From contig JADKHO010000001.1 in assembly GCA_016721765.1 (NCBI GenBank), forward strand, positions 124,001-188,000: a stretch of 64,000 bases of DNA. The letters are read 5' to 3'. Made by a program: the position numbers and the translations under genes. Shown in pieces: positions 50,551-61,121 of the stretch (positions are counted from its first letter, which is position 1; each line of letters starts with the position of its first letter). The DNA comes from Bacteroidota bacterium (GTDB lineage: Bacteria; Bacteroidota; Bacteroidia; UBA4408). The notes beneath the pieces were generated by a model, which was not told where the DNA came from, made no database searches, and saw only the letters and a program-made list of their open reading frames with translations.

Positions 50551-52866
50551 ATGAAACTATATTTTAAACTCATTTTTCTGCTTCTTGCTTTACTCTGTTT
50601 TTCTCAAAAAAACACAGCACAGCAAATCAAAGCAGCCGAATATTTTTGGGACACCGATCCCGGTCAAGGTAATGGAACGCCTATGGCTGCGGCTGATGGG
50701 AGTTTCAATGGGGCTGTAGAAGAAATAATTGGATCTGCCAATTTGCTTCCCGCCACCGGAATTCATACCTTTTCTATTCGGGTAAAAGATCATGCCAACA
50801 AGTGGAGCATAGCCTACAAAACCATTGTAGACATTACTCCTGCAATTGTCACTAAACGACAAATAAAAGTTAACCTCGCCGAATATTTTTGGGACACCGA
50901 TCCCGGACAAGGCAACGGAACACCGTTAATTGCATTCGATGGTGCTTTTGATGAAGCGCTTGAAACAGCCGTAAATTCAGGTATTGCGCTTCCAACTGTG
51001 GGTGTGCATTCCTTTTCTATGCGCGTTAAAGATGCCGAAAACCACTGGGGCACAGCTTTTAAAACGGTGATTGATATCGCCCCTTCTATTCTTACCATTC
51101 GGCAAATTAAAATTACAGCTGCCGAGTATTTTTGGGATGCAGATCCTGGACAAGGTAATGGATTAGCACTTCTTGCTTTCGATGGTGCCTTTAATGAAGC
51201 ATTGGAAACACTTACAAAAAGTGGAATTAATTTACCTGCACCCGGAATTCATAAATTTAGTATGCGTGTGCGCGATGCTCAAAATCAATGGGGAAAATCC
51301 TTCAGCACAATCGTTGACATTACTCCCAATTTAGTCACCACCAGGTCTATAAAAGTAAGCGCTGCCGAGTATTTTTTCGATACCGATCCGGGAAATGGAA
51401 ACGCAACTCCCATGCTGGCTTTTGATGGTAATTTTAATTCAGCACTCGAAACAATTAAGGGTGCCAATATTCCATCTCCTGTATTAATGGGCAAACATGT
51501 ATTATACCTTCGTGTTAAATCAGCTTCTGGACAATGGGGTAATAATTTTGGTATCGTTGTAAATATGGACATCGACATCGATAATTTTACTACCGATATT
51601 AACGGTGCGAGCGCTTTATGTTATAGCACAGTTTTCAATAACGCCTACATCTCTGCAGCGCATCTTGGAAACACCTATTCATGGTCTATTACAGGCGGTA
51701 CAATTACCTCCGGCGCAGGAACAAATACTGTAAATGTAAACTGGAGCTTTACAGGTCTTCACAAATTAAAACTAACTGAATGCAATGCTTTGGGAACCGT
51801 TTGTTCAACTGATTCAATAGTGGTTTCGGTAACACCACCAACAACTCAAACAGTAAATCGCTTTGTGTGCAACGGCGATAGTTTATTTTTGCAAGGTGCT
51901 TGGCGCAAAACTGCAGGCTTATATCACGATTCGTTGTTAAGTATTGGAGGCTGTGACAGTATTGTGCATACTAATTTAGCGCTGTATTCCTCCTACCAAC
52001 ATAGTGCTACTGCAGGTTTTTGCACCGGCCAGAGCGTTATTGTAGGCGGTGTAACCATTAGTGCTCCGGGCATTTATACCCAACATTTTTCTTCGATTCA
52101 TGGTTGCGATAGCACAGTTGTTACAACCGTTACAGAATACCTCGTAAACATTGTAAATACGAATGCAAACATATGTAGTGGAGATAGCATTTATTTGCAA
52201 GGTGCCTATCAACTTAATCCCGGAACTTTTACCGATGTGCTTACTTCATCGCATGGATGCGACAGTGTGGTGGTTACACAATTATTTGTGAACCAAGCGA
52301 GCAGCTCCACTCAAACAGTTTACATCTGTGATGGAGATAGTATATATTTAGGTGGTGCTTATCAAACTACTGCTAATGTTTACACAGATGTAATTCCAAA
52401 TGCAAACAATTGTGATAGCACGATTACAAGTACATTGGCTGTATGGCCCTCTTACATGGATACCATCACAGCAACAATTATTCAAGGAGACAGTATATTT
52501 CTCGCCGGTGCCTATCAATATACAAGCGGCTATTATTCCGATACTTTTGCGGCATTGCATGGCTGCGATAGTATTATTGTTACCAGTCTATCGGTATTGA
52601 TTGGCACAACTAATTTATCGGATTTAATTTATGCTCCTTCAATCTATCCCAATCCATTTAGTAATAACTTAAATTTGATTACTAAATTGGAAAAGGAAAT
52701 GAGCTTACGAATAAGCGATGCTGCAGGAAGGATAGTGTATTCAAAGGATAATGAAACAGAAAATCATATTCAAATCAATACAGAAACATGGAAACAAGGT
52801 GTCTATTTTATTCGCCTTTCACAAGGTGATGCTATTTGGATAAGAAAATTTGTAAAATTGGAGTAA
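50551..52866 (+). CDS. Secreted protein with two repeat families and T9SS type A domain
   Basis: The 771-residue protein has a signal peptide ending KNTAQQ. Four N-terminal repeats of about 80 residues start AEYFWDTDPGQGNGTP and end VDITP. After a short PKD/Ig-like piece (SWSITGGTITSG, VNWSFTG), five repeats of about 45 residues follow with C-GDS-x-L-x-GAY and GCDSIV motifs, for example ICSGDSIYLQGAYQ and HGCDSVVVTQL. The fifth repeat has lost the first Cys (IIQGDSIFLAG). A sorting domain ends it: IYPNPFSNNLNLITK to KQGVYFIRLSQGD. The enzyme function is unknown; a matrix or adhesive role is likely. A terminator follows. Confidence 0.87.
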   Translation: MKLYFKLIFLLLALLCFSQKNTAQQIKAAEYFWDTDPGQGNGTPMAAADGSFNGAVEEIIGSANLLPATGIHTFSIRVKDHANKWSIAYKTIVDITPAIVTKRQIKVNLAEYFWDTDPGQGNGTPLIAFDGAFDEALETAVNSGIALPTVGVHSFSMRVKDAENHWGTAFKTVIDIAPSILTIRQIKITAAEYFWDADPGQGNGLALLAFDGAFNEALETLTKSGINLPAPGIHKFSMRVRDAQNQWGKSFSTIVDITPNLVTTRSIKVSAAEYFFDTDPGNGNATPMLAFDGNFNSALETIKGANIPSPVLMGKHVLYLRVKSASGQWGNNFGIVVNMDIDIDNFTTDINGASALCYSTVFNNAYISAAHLGNTYSWSITGGTITSGAGTNTVNVNWSFTGLHKLKLTECNALGTVCSTDSIVVSVTPPTTQTVNRFVCNGDSLFLQGAWRKTAGLYHDSLLSIGGCDSIVHTNLALYSSYQHSATAGFCTGQSVIVGGVTISAPGIYTQHFSSIHGCDSTVVTTVTEYLVNIVNTNANICSGDSIYLQGAYQLNPGTFTDVLTSSHGCDSVVVTQLFVNQASSSTQTVYICDGDSIYLGGAYQTTANVYTDVIPNANNCDSTITSTLAVWPSYMDTITATIIQGDSIFLAGAYQYTSGYYSDTFAALHGCDSIIVTSLSVLIGTTNLSDLIYAPSIYPNPFSNNLNLITKLEKEMSLRISDAAGRIVYSKDNETENHIQINTETWKQGVYFIRLSQGDAIWIRKFVKLE

Positions 52867-52890
52867 AGCATTCCACTGCTCCATTAAAAA

Positions 52891-52921
52891 AGCGTCCATT
52901 GAACATGGGCGCTTTTTTTTT
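52891..52921 (+). terminator. Terminator after the repeat-protein gene
   Basis: AGCGTCCAT (52891-52899) pairs with ATGGGCGCT (52905-52913) with one wobble, then eight T. It closes the beta-helix/repeat-protein operon 24 bases after the stop. Confidence 0.9.
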
Positions 52922-53063
52922 AATCAAGAGCTATCTTAATAAAGGGTGATGTTAAAAAATAAACCTGTTAGTCGGAGCAATAAATATATAGAGCGAATGA
53001 GCTTACTTATCCCATAAAAAAACATTAAATTCAACCCTTGAAACTTTTAAGTTTACACCATAA

Positions 53064-56000
53064 ATGAAAAATTTCGTAGTTCGGTTTTTTACTATTCTTT
53101 TCTTTGTTCCTATTGTAGCGCAAGCGCAGTATATTTCCACGAGCGAAACGGTGCCATATACCTGTCCAAGTGTTTGTGCTGGCGGAACACTTGTTTTAAA
53201 AATATTTCAACTACAAAATTTAACTTCCGGTGCTCAGGTGCAAGCTATTTTATCTAACTCAACAGGAGGTTTTGGTAGCGGAACCACAACAATAAATTGT
53301 AATCGATACAGCACCTCAAGTGCAACAGGACCTTGGATTAACGGGCCTTACGCTTTTTCATCTAACGCAAGCAATGTTTTTTTTGAATTTACAATTCCGG
53401 CCACTGCAACACCGGCAACCGGCTATACAGTTCATTTTAAATCAGGGGCAACAGTAGGCGCAAACATGCAAATGCCTTGTACTGGCTTTACAATTACTCC
53501 CAGCTACAGCCCTCTCGCAGCGCTTGCTCCGTCAACTTACGGAAACGGCCAATGGATAGCACATGCTTATACGTGGACACCTACAACTGGTGCACAACTT
53601 AATACTGCAGCGCTCGTTGCTGCGCAAAACTTTTTTGACCCCATAAATTACAAAGGTCACTTTTTAAAAAATAGCTTGAGCTTTAATTTAGATTATACAC
53701 CCAATGGTGGTAAAATGCCGGGGCCTCTAGCAGTTTTGCACGATGGTACTAGTTTTCAATGCGGCGATGGCTACTCTACAAATTTTAGTTTACGCTTTTA
53801 CCGCACCGAAAATTTTGCTGCCGGCTTATATCAATTCGAGATTCAAGGTGATGACGGTATTCGCTTAAGTATTGATGGGGGCATAACTTGGATATTAAAT
53901 AGCTTTCTCGAACAAGCCTATGCAGGTAGCATGAAAACAACTGCAACGCTATTTCCAAGTGGAGTTTGTTTATCCGGTCCTACGTCTCTCGTAATTGAGT
54001 ATTTTCAACGCCCTGCTGACGCGCACATTCGTTTTTCCTCCCAATTGCTTTCACCGGCTGCAATTGCTCAACCAAAAGATTCGATTGTATGTGCAGGTCA
54101 AAATGCCGCATTTTCAACTACTTCAATTATCGGAGCAACTTATCAGTGGCAAGTAAGTACTAATGGTGGCGCCACATTCAACGCTATTTCAAACGGGGCA
54201 CCTTACAGTGGTGCAACCAGTAATGTGCTTCAAATTATACCTAGTAGCACCATTCAGAATTCATATTTATATAACTGTATCGTAACAGGCGTTTGCACTA
54301 ATCCTGTCACTACCGGTAATGCCTTGCTAACAGTCACCACATCCGCACCAAATATTACCACTCAACCACAAAGTACAAGCGTTTGTGATTTGGGAACAGC
54401 AACTTTTACAATAGGAACAGCAGGCACTGCAGCGTATCAATGGCAAAGAGACAGCAGTGGTATTTTTGTAAATATCCACAACGGTGGAGTTTATTCCAAT
54501 GTAAATGGTGCTACGCTTAGCATCTCACCGGTAAGTGCGGCAATGAACAATACAAATTATCAATGCATTGTTACAGGATGTGCCATAAATACAGCAAGCT
54601 CTGTTGTTGCGTTATCGGTTACCAGTAATGCAAGTATTAACAGCCAGCCGGCAGCCTCTACTATCTGCGCCGGCGATAATACAAGTTTTTCTGTAGTTGC
54701 AAGTAATGCACTCAGCTATCAATGGCAAGAAAATACGGGTGCAGGATTTACTTCCATCAGCAATGGTGGCATTTATTCAGGAGCAACAACTGCAACTCTT
54801 GCCATATCAAGTGCAACGTCACTTATGAACGGAAATCAATATCAATGTATTGTTACCGGTTGTGGTGCCGGTATTCCTACTACTGCTGCGCTGTTAACCG
54901 TTGGTACAGCTGCAAGTATCAATGTTCAACCCATCGATAATACTTTATGTTTATTTGGACCCGGTGCTTTTACCATTGGTGTGCCGGTAGGTGTATCATG
55001 TCAATGGCAAGTTAATAGCGGCAGTGGTTTTACAAACATAATTAATGGAAGTTTATATAGCGGTGCATCAACTCCTTCGCTGCAAATTAGCGGTATGCAA
55101 GCTGCTATGGATACTTACCAATATCAGTGTATTGTTTCGGGCTGCAACAGTAGTTCTGTAACCAGTAATACTGTAACTTTATACTTAGGGTCTTCAGCCA
55201 TTATAACCAGCCAACCTACGGCAGTAAATTTATGTGGACCTGGTAATACTTCAATTAGCGTTATCGCATCAAATGCAAATTCCTACACCTGGCAAGTTAA
55301 TACAGGCAGTGGTTTCGTAAATCTGGTGAATGGCCCGAATTATTCGAATACTTCTACTGCTACACTCACCATTACAGGAGCTACAGCTGCATTATCAGGA
55401 AATCAATATCAATGTATTATTAGTGCTTGTTCCGGAAATTCAGTTACTTCAAATGCAGTAACCTTAACTGTTTCTCCACTTGCTGCAATTGCTAGCCAAC
55501 CCGCCAATCAAACGGTATGTATGGGAGGAACAGCAACATTTTCATTTTCTGCAACAAATGTTCAATCGTATAGCTGGGAAGGTGGATTGGGTGGAACTTT
55601 TAGTCCGTTAGTCAACGGAGGCAATATTACAATTAATAACTCCACACTTGTGCTATCGAATGTCACTTCACTTCAAACTAATTTTCAAGTGAAATGCATC
55701 CTTACCGATTGCTCCGGAACAATTAGTACATCGCTTGTAACACTTATCGTGACACCTGCAGTTAGCATCTCAAGTGCATCCCTAAATCAAAATGTTTGCG
55801 AAGGCGATAACATCAATTTTTCTATAACTGCACTTGATGCTGTTTCATACCAATGGGAGGTTAATTCCGGTTCCGGTTTTCAATCCTTAGCGAATGGTGG
55901 GATATACAACAACGCAACTACTGCAGTACTAAACATCAATGGAGTCACACTTGCTTTGCATAACTATTTGTATAGATGTGTTGTCAGTGGTTGCGGCAGT

Positions 56001-56897
56001 TCAACAGCTACAAGTGCACCTGCCAGTTTATTCGTTTCACCTGTTTCAACACTTTTATACCAAACACAAAGTGCCATCTTGTGCGAAGGCGGAAGCACCA
56101 ACCTAACTCTTACAACCACCGGAAACCCTAGTTTTCAATGGCAGGTAAATTTCGGTTCTGGTTTTACAAATGTTAGCGACGGTGGAATTTATTCAGGCGC
56201 GACAACTTCCATGCTAACTTTATCGAATGTTAGTATTTCTGAAAATGGCAATATTTACCAATGCATCTATACAAGTTGTGGCCCGGGTAAAATTTCCCTT
56301 CCAATTCCATTCACTGTTCAATCGCCACCCATTATTGATGTGCAGCCTGTAAATGAAAAAAAATGTGAAGATGAAAGTGCCAACTTCTCAATAGTCGCTA
56401 GTGGAAAAAACCTGTCCTATCATTGGCAAATAAGCACCGACGGAGGAATTAGCTTTTCCGATATTTTAAATATCCCGAATTACTCAAATGAAAATACTGC
56501 ACAGCTTATCATTAACAGTGTGAGCACCGATATGAAAAATAATTTTTACCGCTGTGCAGTTGATGGCTGTAATCAAACCATATATTCGAATCCGGCTATG
56601 GTCGATGCTACCGAAAATGCTACTACACTTTACATTCCTAATGCGTTCTCGCCCGATAATGATGGACTGAATGATTATTTCCAAATTAACCCTTACGGAT
56701 TAAGAGACGTAAAGGGCGAAATTTTTGACAGGTGGGGTGAAATTCTATTTGAATGGAATTCACTTTTAACTAAATGGGATGGTAAATACAAAGGTGCTGT
56801 TTTACCTGCGGGTGTTTACGTTTACACCATTGAAGCTACAAGTAATTGCGCCGATAAAAAATTAGAAAAAAAAGGAACGTTAACTCTTTATAAATAG
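53064..56897 (+). CDS. Giant secreted protein: PA14-like domain, nine Ig-like repeats, T9SS type B domain
   Basis: The 1277-residue protein has a signal peptide ending VAQAQ. An N-terminal Cys-containing segment (TCPSVCAGGTLVLKIFQ) precedes a PA14-like region (about residues 155-330: QWIAHAYTWTPTTG, YQFEIQGDDGIRLSIDGG, VIEYFQRPADAHIRF). Nine Ig-like repeats follow, each with QP...C...YQWQ...G..YSG...L.I......Y.C.VSGC, for example SICAGDNTSF and QYQCIVTGC. The end is a type B sorting domain: YIPNAFSPDNDGLNDYFQ, IFDRWGEILFEW, WDGKYKGAVLPAGVYVYTI. A -7-like TAAGTTTAC (53048) lies 8 bases before the ATG. It shares its N-terminal half with the next gene. Confidence 0.9.
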   Translation: MKNFVVRFFTILFFVPIVAQAQYISTSETVPYTCPSVCAGGTLVLKIFQLQNLTSGAQVQAILSNSTGGFGSGTTTINCNRYSTSSATGPWINGPYAFSSNASNVFFEFTIPATATPATGYTVHFKSGATVGANMQMPCTGFTITPSYSPLAALAPSTYGNGQWIAHAYTWTPTTGAQLNTAALVAAQNFFDPINYKGHFLKNSLSFNLDYTPNGGKMPGPLAVLHDGTSFQCGDGYSTNFSLRFYRTENFAAGLYQFEIQGDDGIRLSIDGGITWILNSFLEQAYAGSMKTTATLFPSGVCLSGPTSLVIEYFQRPADAHIRFSSQLLSPAAIAQPKDSIVCAGQNAAFSTTSIIGATYQWQVSTNGGATFNAISNGAPYSGATSNVLQIIPSSTIQNSYLYNCIVTGVCTNPVTTGNALLTVTTSAPNITTQPQSTSVCDLGTATFTIGTAGTAAYQWQRDSSGIFVNIHNGGVYSNVNGATLSISPVSAAMNNTNYQCIVTGCAINTASSVVALSVTSNASINSQPAASTICAGDNTSFSVVASNALSYQWQENTGAGFTSISNGGIYSGATTATLAISSATSLMNGNQYQCIVTGCGAGIPTTAALLTVGTAASINVQPIDNTLCLFGPGAFTIGVPVGVSCQWQVNSGSGFTNIINGSLYSGASTPSLQISGMQAAMDTYQYQCIVSGCNSSSVTSNTVTLYLGSSAIITSQPTAVNLCGPGNTSISVIASNANSYTWQVNTGSGFVNLVNGPNYSNTSTATLTITGATAALSGNQYQCIISACSGNSVTSNAVTLTVSPLAAIASQPANQTVCMGGTATFSFSATNVQSYSWEGGLGGTFSPLVNGGNITINNSTLVLSNVTSLQTNFQVKCILTDCSGTISTSLVTLIVTPAVSISSASLNQNVCEGDNINFSITALDAVSYQWEVNSGSGFQSLANGGIYNNATTAVLNINGVTLALHNYLYRCVVSGCGSSTATSAPASLFVSPVSTLLYQTQSAILCEGGSTNLTLTTTGNPSFQWQVNFGSGFTNVSDGGIYSGATTSMLTLSNVSISENGNIYQCIYTSCGPGKISLPIPFTVQSPPIIDVQPVNEKKCEDESANFSIVASGKNLSYHWQISTDGGISFSDILNIPNYSNENTAQLIINSVSTDMKNNFYRCAVDGCNQTIYSNPAMVDATENATTLYIPNAFSPDNDGLNDYFQINPYGLRDVKGEIFDRWGEILFEWNSLLTKWDGKYKGAVLPAGVYVYTIEATSNCADKKLEKKGTLTLYK

Positions 56898-56924
56898 AAT
56901 CTTATTAATCCTCGTTAAAGTACC

Positions 56925-59066
56925 ATGCTAAAAAAAGTCCATCTTTTCTTCTTAAGTCTGCTCTTGAGTTTTTCTGTAAAAGCAGCTTTTATCGACATAG
57001 GCGAACCTGTGCCCTTTGGTTGTCCCAGCATTTGCGCCGGCAATACCATTTTATTCAAAATTTTTCATGTGCAAGGATTACCTACCGGCGCTACGGTGCA
57101 GGCATTGCTATCCAACCCTTCCGGTTCTTTTACTTCCGGCACAACACTATTTAATTGCAACAGGTATAGCACAGTAAGTGCAACCGGACCATGGACAATT
57201 GGTGCTTACACTTTTGCTGGAGACATAAATGATCTATTTTTCGAAATCACTATCCCTGTTTCTCAGGCCCCAGGAGCAAATTACAACATTAAATTCCGCT
57301 CCGCCGTTTCACCTTTTACAACTAGTAATACCTTAAATCTACCGGGAGGAACTTGCAGTGGTATGACGATTACGCCGGGGTATGCGCCACTCGCAGCTAT
57401 TGCCCCAAGTACCATTGGTAGCAATCAATGGATAGCGCATGCCTATACATGGGTACCTACTACAGGCTCACCACTTACCACTCCTGCATTAATTGCACAA
57501 CAAAGTTTTTTCGCACAAGCAAACTATAAAGGACATTTCTTAAAGGACTCTTTAAATTTTAGTTTAAATTTTACAAACACCACCGGTAGCAGTAAAATGC
57601 CCGGGACTGTGGGATTAGTAAACAATGGAACAAGTTTTCAGTGTGGCGATGGCTATACAACAAACTATAGTTTGCGCTTCTACCGTAACCAAAATTTTAC
57701 TCCGGGCTTTTATCGTTTTCGCCTTGCGGCAGATGATGGTGCACGTTTAAGTATTGATGGTGGTGCAACTTGGTTAATTGATATGTTTACGGAACATGCT
57801 TTGGCGAGTCAAAATACTGATGCTGCCTTTCCAAATGGAGTATGTATGAATGGCCCTGCTTTACTCGTAATCGAATATTTTCAGCGCCCCGTAGATGCCA
57901 TTGTTAAATTTGATGTTACAGCGCTTTCAACAAGCATAACACAACCTCAAAATCAAACTATTTGCGAAGGTACAACTACTTCATTCTCTGTTGGTACAAC
58001 AATTCCATCTGCAACCTATCAATGGATGATGAGCTCCGACAGCGGTTTAACCTACACACCTGCTCCGGTAGGTTCGCCCTTTGCAGGAACAAATTCTTCT
58101 ACATTACAAATCCTAAGTACTCCATTTTTCCTTCATAACTACCTATTCAAATGCATCATCAGCGGAATATGTGGAAATGCTTTTCCTAGCGATTCGGCCG
58201 GATTAACTGTAAATCCGGTTGTGGCATTCACCTCACAGCCGGTTCCCCAAATAGTGTGTGTTGGTGACACCGTGAGCTTTACTGTTGCAACGAATACTCA
58301 AGCAAGTTATCAATGGCTCGAAAATATCAGCAGTGGCTTTGTTTTCATCAACAATACCGGAACGTATATTAATGCAACAACTCCTACATTAACCATTAAT
58401 GGTGTAAGTGCTAACTATAACAATTATCAATACCAATGCATCATCAGCGGCTGCGGACCTTCTATCCCAAGTGCCCCTGCTTCCATAACATTTGCTCCGC
58501 TTCAGGCTTCTACACAACCTCAAAATCAAGAAGTGTGTGGCACCCAAACATTATCTTTATCCGCAAACGCCTTAAATGCAAACAGCTATCAATGGCAAAT
58601 CAGTTTAGATAGTGGATTAACTTTCACCAACCTTATTGATAATTCCGTTTATCAAAATGTTAACATGTCAGATCTCTCAATTTTAAATGCCGATGCAAGC
58701 TTTAACGGCTTACTTTATAGATGCCAAATTTTTGGATGTGGGCTGTTTATTTATTCAGACACCGTCGGCATTTTTGTAAAAAAAGGGGTAGAAGCTGAAT
58801 TTGTGCCAAATGTTTTTTCTCCCAATAATGACGGACAAAATGATGTATTCAAATTAAACACAATTGGATTAATGAATGTATCCGGTTCAATTTATAACCG
58901 CTGGGGACAGGAACTCTACAAATGGTCATCCATCACCGATAATTGGGATGGAAAATTTAAAGGGACAGCAGTAAACGATGGCGTTTATTTTTACAGCCTC
59001 AAAGCAACAAGCGAGTGTGATGGAAAGGTGATTGAAAAAAATGGTACTATAAGCCTCTTTAAATAA
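56925..59066 (+). CDS. Secreted protein: PA14-like domain, three Ig-like repeats, T9SS type B domain
   Basis: The 713-residue protein is a paralogue of the upstream 1277-residue protein, with only three Ig-like repeats. The same blocks appear: VPFGCPSICAGNTILFKIF, QWIAHAYTWVPTTG, FYRFRLAADDGARLSIDGG, LVIEYFQRPVDAIVKF. The Ig-like repeats start ITQPQNQTICEGT, SQPVPQIVCVGD and TQPQNQEVCGT. The end is a type B sorting domain: VPNVFSPNNDGQNDVFKL, IYNRWGQELYKW, WDGKFKGTAVNDGVYFYSL. It follows 27 bases after the first, so the pair is a tandem duplication in one operon. It is convergent with dsbD, with stops 3 bases apart and no clear terminator. Confidence 0.9.
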   Translation: MLKKVHLFFLSLLLSFSVKAAFIDIGEPVPFGCPSICAGNTILFKIFHVQGLPTGATVQALLSNPSGSFTSGTTLFNCNRYSTVSATGPWTIGAYTFAGDINDLFFEITIPVSQAPGANYNIKFRSAVSPFTTSNTLNLPGGTCSGMTITPGYAPLAAIAPSTIGSNQWIAHAYTWVPTTGSPLTTPALIAQQSFFAQANYKGHFLKDSLNFSLNFTNTTGSSKMPGTVGLVNNGTSFQCGDGYTTNYSLRFYRNQNFTPGFYRFRLAADDGARLSIDGGATWLIDMFTEHALASQNTDAAFPNGVCMNGPALLVIEYFQRPVDAIVKFDVTALSTSITQPQNQTICEGTTTSFSVGTTIPSATYQWMMSSDSGLTYTPAPVGSPFAGTNSSTLQILSTPFFLHNYLFKCIISGICGNAFPSDSAGLTVNPVVAFTSQPVPQIVCVGDTVSFTVATNTQASYQWLENISSGFVFINNTGTYINATTPTLTINGVSANYNNYQYQCIISGCGPSIPSAPASITFAPLQASTQPQNQEVCGTQTLSLSANALNANSYQWQISLDSGLTFTNLIDNSVYQNVNMSDLSILNADASFNGLLYRCQIFGCGLFIYSDTVGIFVKKGVEAEFVPNVFSPNNDGQNDVFKLNTIGLMNVSGSIYNRWGQELYKWSSITDNWDGKFKGTAVNDGVYFYSLKATSECDGKVIEKNGTISLFK

Positions 59067-59069
59067 TTG

Positions 59070-61121
59070 CTATTGTCGCTTTTGAAACTCGTCTTTTCCA
59101 CTATCTAAAAACGAAATAAATTTTTCAATATTTGGGTCATAACCTTGAGGAGTTATCAGTAATTGCTCGTTTTGATCAAGTAAGGTATAATAAGGTTGTG
59201 AATTGGTTTTAAAGCGAGTAGTTTGCAAATCACTGTATTTATTCCCTGTGGTCTTCACTTTTTTTCCTGTAATTTTTGAAACGTATTTCTCCTGTTCAGG
59301 CAATTCCGTTTTGTCATCCACGTAAAGCGAAACCAAAACATAATCTTCATTCAGTCGCTGCAACACTCTTGGATCAATCCAAACTTGATCTTCCATTTTT
59401 CGGCAATTTACACAGCTCCATCCGGTAAAATCCACCATCAGCGGCTTACCAATTTTTCGGGCATAAGCCAAGGCCACATCATAATCGTGAAAGCAATTTA
59501 AATTATGGGGACAATGCTCCGGATCCGTTCCTTCCACAATTTTTTTGTCAGCTGTCGATGCTCCTGAATTCATTGTCCACCCCTCATTGTAAAAAGTTGG
59601 CGGTGGAAATCCACTGATAAGTTTTAAGGGCGCTCCCCACATTCCGGGAATTAAATACACTACAAACGAAAAGGTGAGTATGGAAAAAAGTAAGCGCGGA
59701 ATTGAAATATATTTTAGTTCACTGTCGTGAGAAAACTTGAGCTTGCCCAATAAATAAAATCCCAATACCGAGAAAATAATTATCCATAAAGCAATAAAAA
59801 TTTCGCGTTTCAAGAACCCCCAATGGTAGGCTAAATCTACGTTCGATAAAAACTTTAGAGCTAGTGCCAATTCCAATAATCCTAAAACCACTTTTACTGA
59901 ATTTAACCATCCACCCGATTTTGGCAAAGAATTTAACCATCCCGGGAAGGTGGCAAATAAGCCAAAGGGCAAAGCTAATGCAGTTGAAAAACCAATCATC
60001 CCAATTACCGGATTAATGACATTTCCGCCTACCGCCGCTTGCACCAGTAAACTGCCAATGATGGGTCCGGTGCAGGAAAACGAAACCAAGGAAAGGGTAA
60101 AGGCCATAAAAAATATGCCTATCAAACCTCCACGTTCACTGGCGCTATCGGCCTTATTTATCCAAGCACTTGGAAGTGTAATTTCAAAAGCTCCTAAAAA
60201 AGATACCGCAAAAATTACAAAAATGATGAAGAACGACAAATTCACCCACACGTTGCTGGCCATGGCATTTAAGGCATCCGGACCCAAGGAGAGCGTAATG
60301 AGCATACCCAGTGTTACATAAATTGCGATTATAGAAAAGGAATAAATTAATGCATTTGTAATTCCTTTTTGCCGCGTTTTGCTTTGTTTGGTAAAGAAAC
60401 TTACCGTTAATGGAATCATCGGAAACACACAGGGGGTGAGCAATGCAAGCAAACCACCTAAAAATCCGGCAATAAAAATTCCCAAAGCCGACTTTTGTTC
60501 CTCTACTACAGCAGTAGTAACTACTTCAGTTTTTTTTTTCTCTATTGGAAGAACTTGTTCCACATCTTTTCCTGTATCTACCGGGGTTGTTTGTGTGTCT
60601 GTAGTTTCAGGCACTGCAATAATAGTTTTTGATTCATTAAGTATGGGGACCACGCTTGATCCTTCGCTCTCAATTTCGAATTCAATTTCCTCAGGAGGGG
60701 TACACATCTTATTGTCGCAACTCATATACTCCAAACTTCCTTTAACAACAAATGGTTTGGTATCTATAAGTTTTATTCTTTGAGTGAATGTGGCCTTGTT
60801 CGTGAAATACTTAATTACGGCACCAAACATTTCATCCTGTTCTTCAATAGCCTTACTTTCCTCAACCTTTCCATTCAAAGCAAAGGACTTATTCTTTGTA
60901 AACTTAAATGAAGTAGGTATAGGGCCGTCTTTAATAACGAATTGAGAATACAAATGCCAACCCTTATCAATAGTGGCCGAAAAAATTAGTTCAGCTTCAG
61001 TGTCGCTTATTTTTTTCGAAGAAAATGCCCATTTAACAGGAGTATAAATTTGAGCTTGCACAGAAGTTAATCCCAATAATAAAAAGAAAGAGAGTAGTAT
61101 TCTAAGGAAACTTTTTTTCAT
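59070..61121 (-). CDS. dsbD: DsbD-type transmembrane thiol:disulfide reductase
   Basis: DsbD carries electrons from cytoplasmic thioredoxin to periplasmic thiols. The 683-residue protein has a signal peptide ending VQAQ. The N-terminal domain has an active CDNKMC pair (DsbD-alpha position). A core of about eight membrane helices carries the redox Cys in LLTPCVFPMIPLTVSFF and VSFSCTGPIIGSLL. A C-terminal thioredoxin domain has GWSCVNCRKM (about 570-573). All three Cys pairs are present, so the relay is complete. It is on the - strand, convergent with the Ig-repeat protein gene. Confidence 0.93.
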   Translation of the reverse strand: MKKSFLRILLSFFLLLGLTSVQAQIYTPVKWAFSSKKISDTEAELIFSATIDKGWHLYSQFVIKDGPIPTSFKFTKNKSFALNGKVEESKAIEEQDEMFGAVIKYFTNKATFTQRIKLIDTKPFVVKGSLEYMSCDNKMCTPPEEIEFEIESEGSSVVPILNESKTIIAVPETTDTQTTPVDTGKDVEQVLPIEKKKTEVVTTAVVEEQKSALGIFIAGFLGGLLALLTPCVFPMIPLTVSFFTKQSKTRQKGITNALIYSFSIIAIYVTLGMLITLSLGPDALNAMASNVWVNLSFFIIFVIFAVSFLGAFEITLPSAWINKADSASERGGLIGIFFMAFTLSLVSFSCTGPIIGSLLVQAAVGGNVINPVIGMIGFSTALALPFGLFATFPGWLNSLPKSGGWLNSVKVVLGLLELALALKFLSNVDLAYHWGFLKREIFIALWIIIFSVLGFYLLGKLKFSHDSELKYISIPRLLFSILTFSFVVYLIPGMWGAPLKLISGFPPPTFYNEGWTMNSGASTADKKIVEGTDPEHCPHNLNCFHDYDVALAYARKIGKPLMVDFTGWSCVNCRKMEDQVWIDPRVLQRLNEDYVLVSLYVDDKTELPEQEKYVSKITGKKVKTTGNKYSDLQTTRFKTNSQPYYTLLDQNEQLLITPQGYDPNIEKFISFLDSGKDEFQKRQ

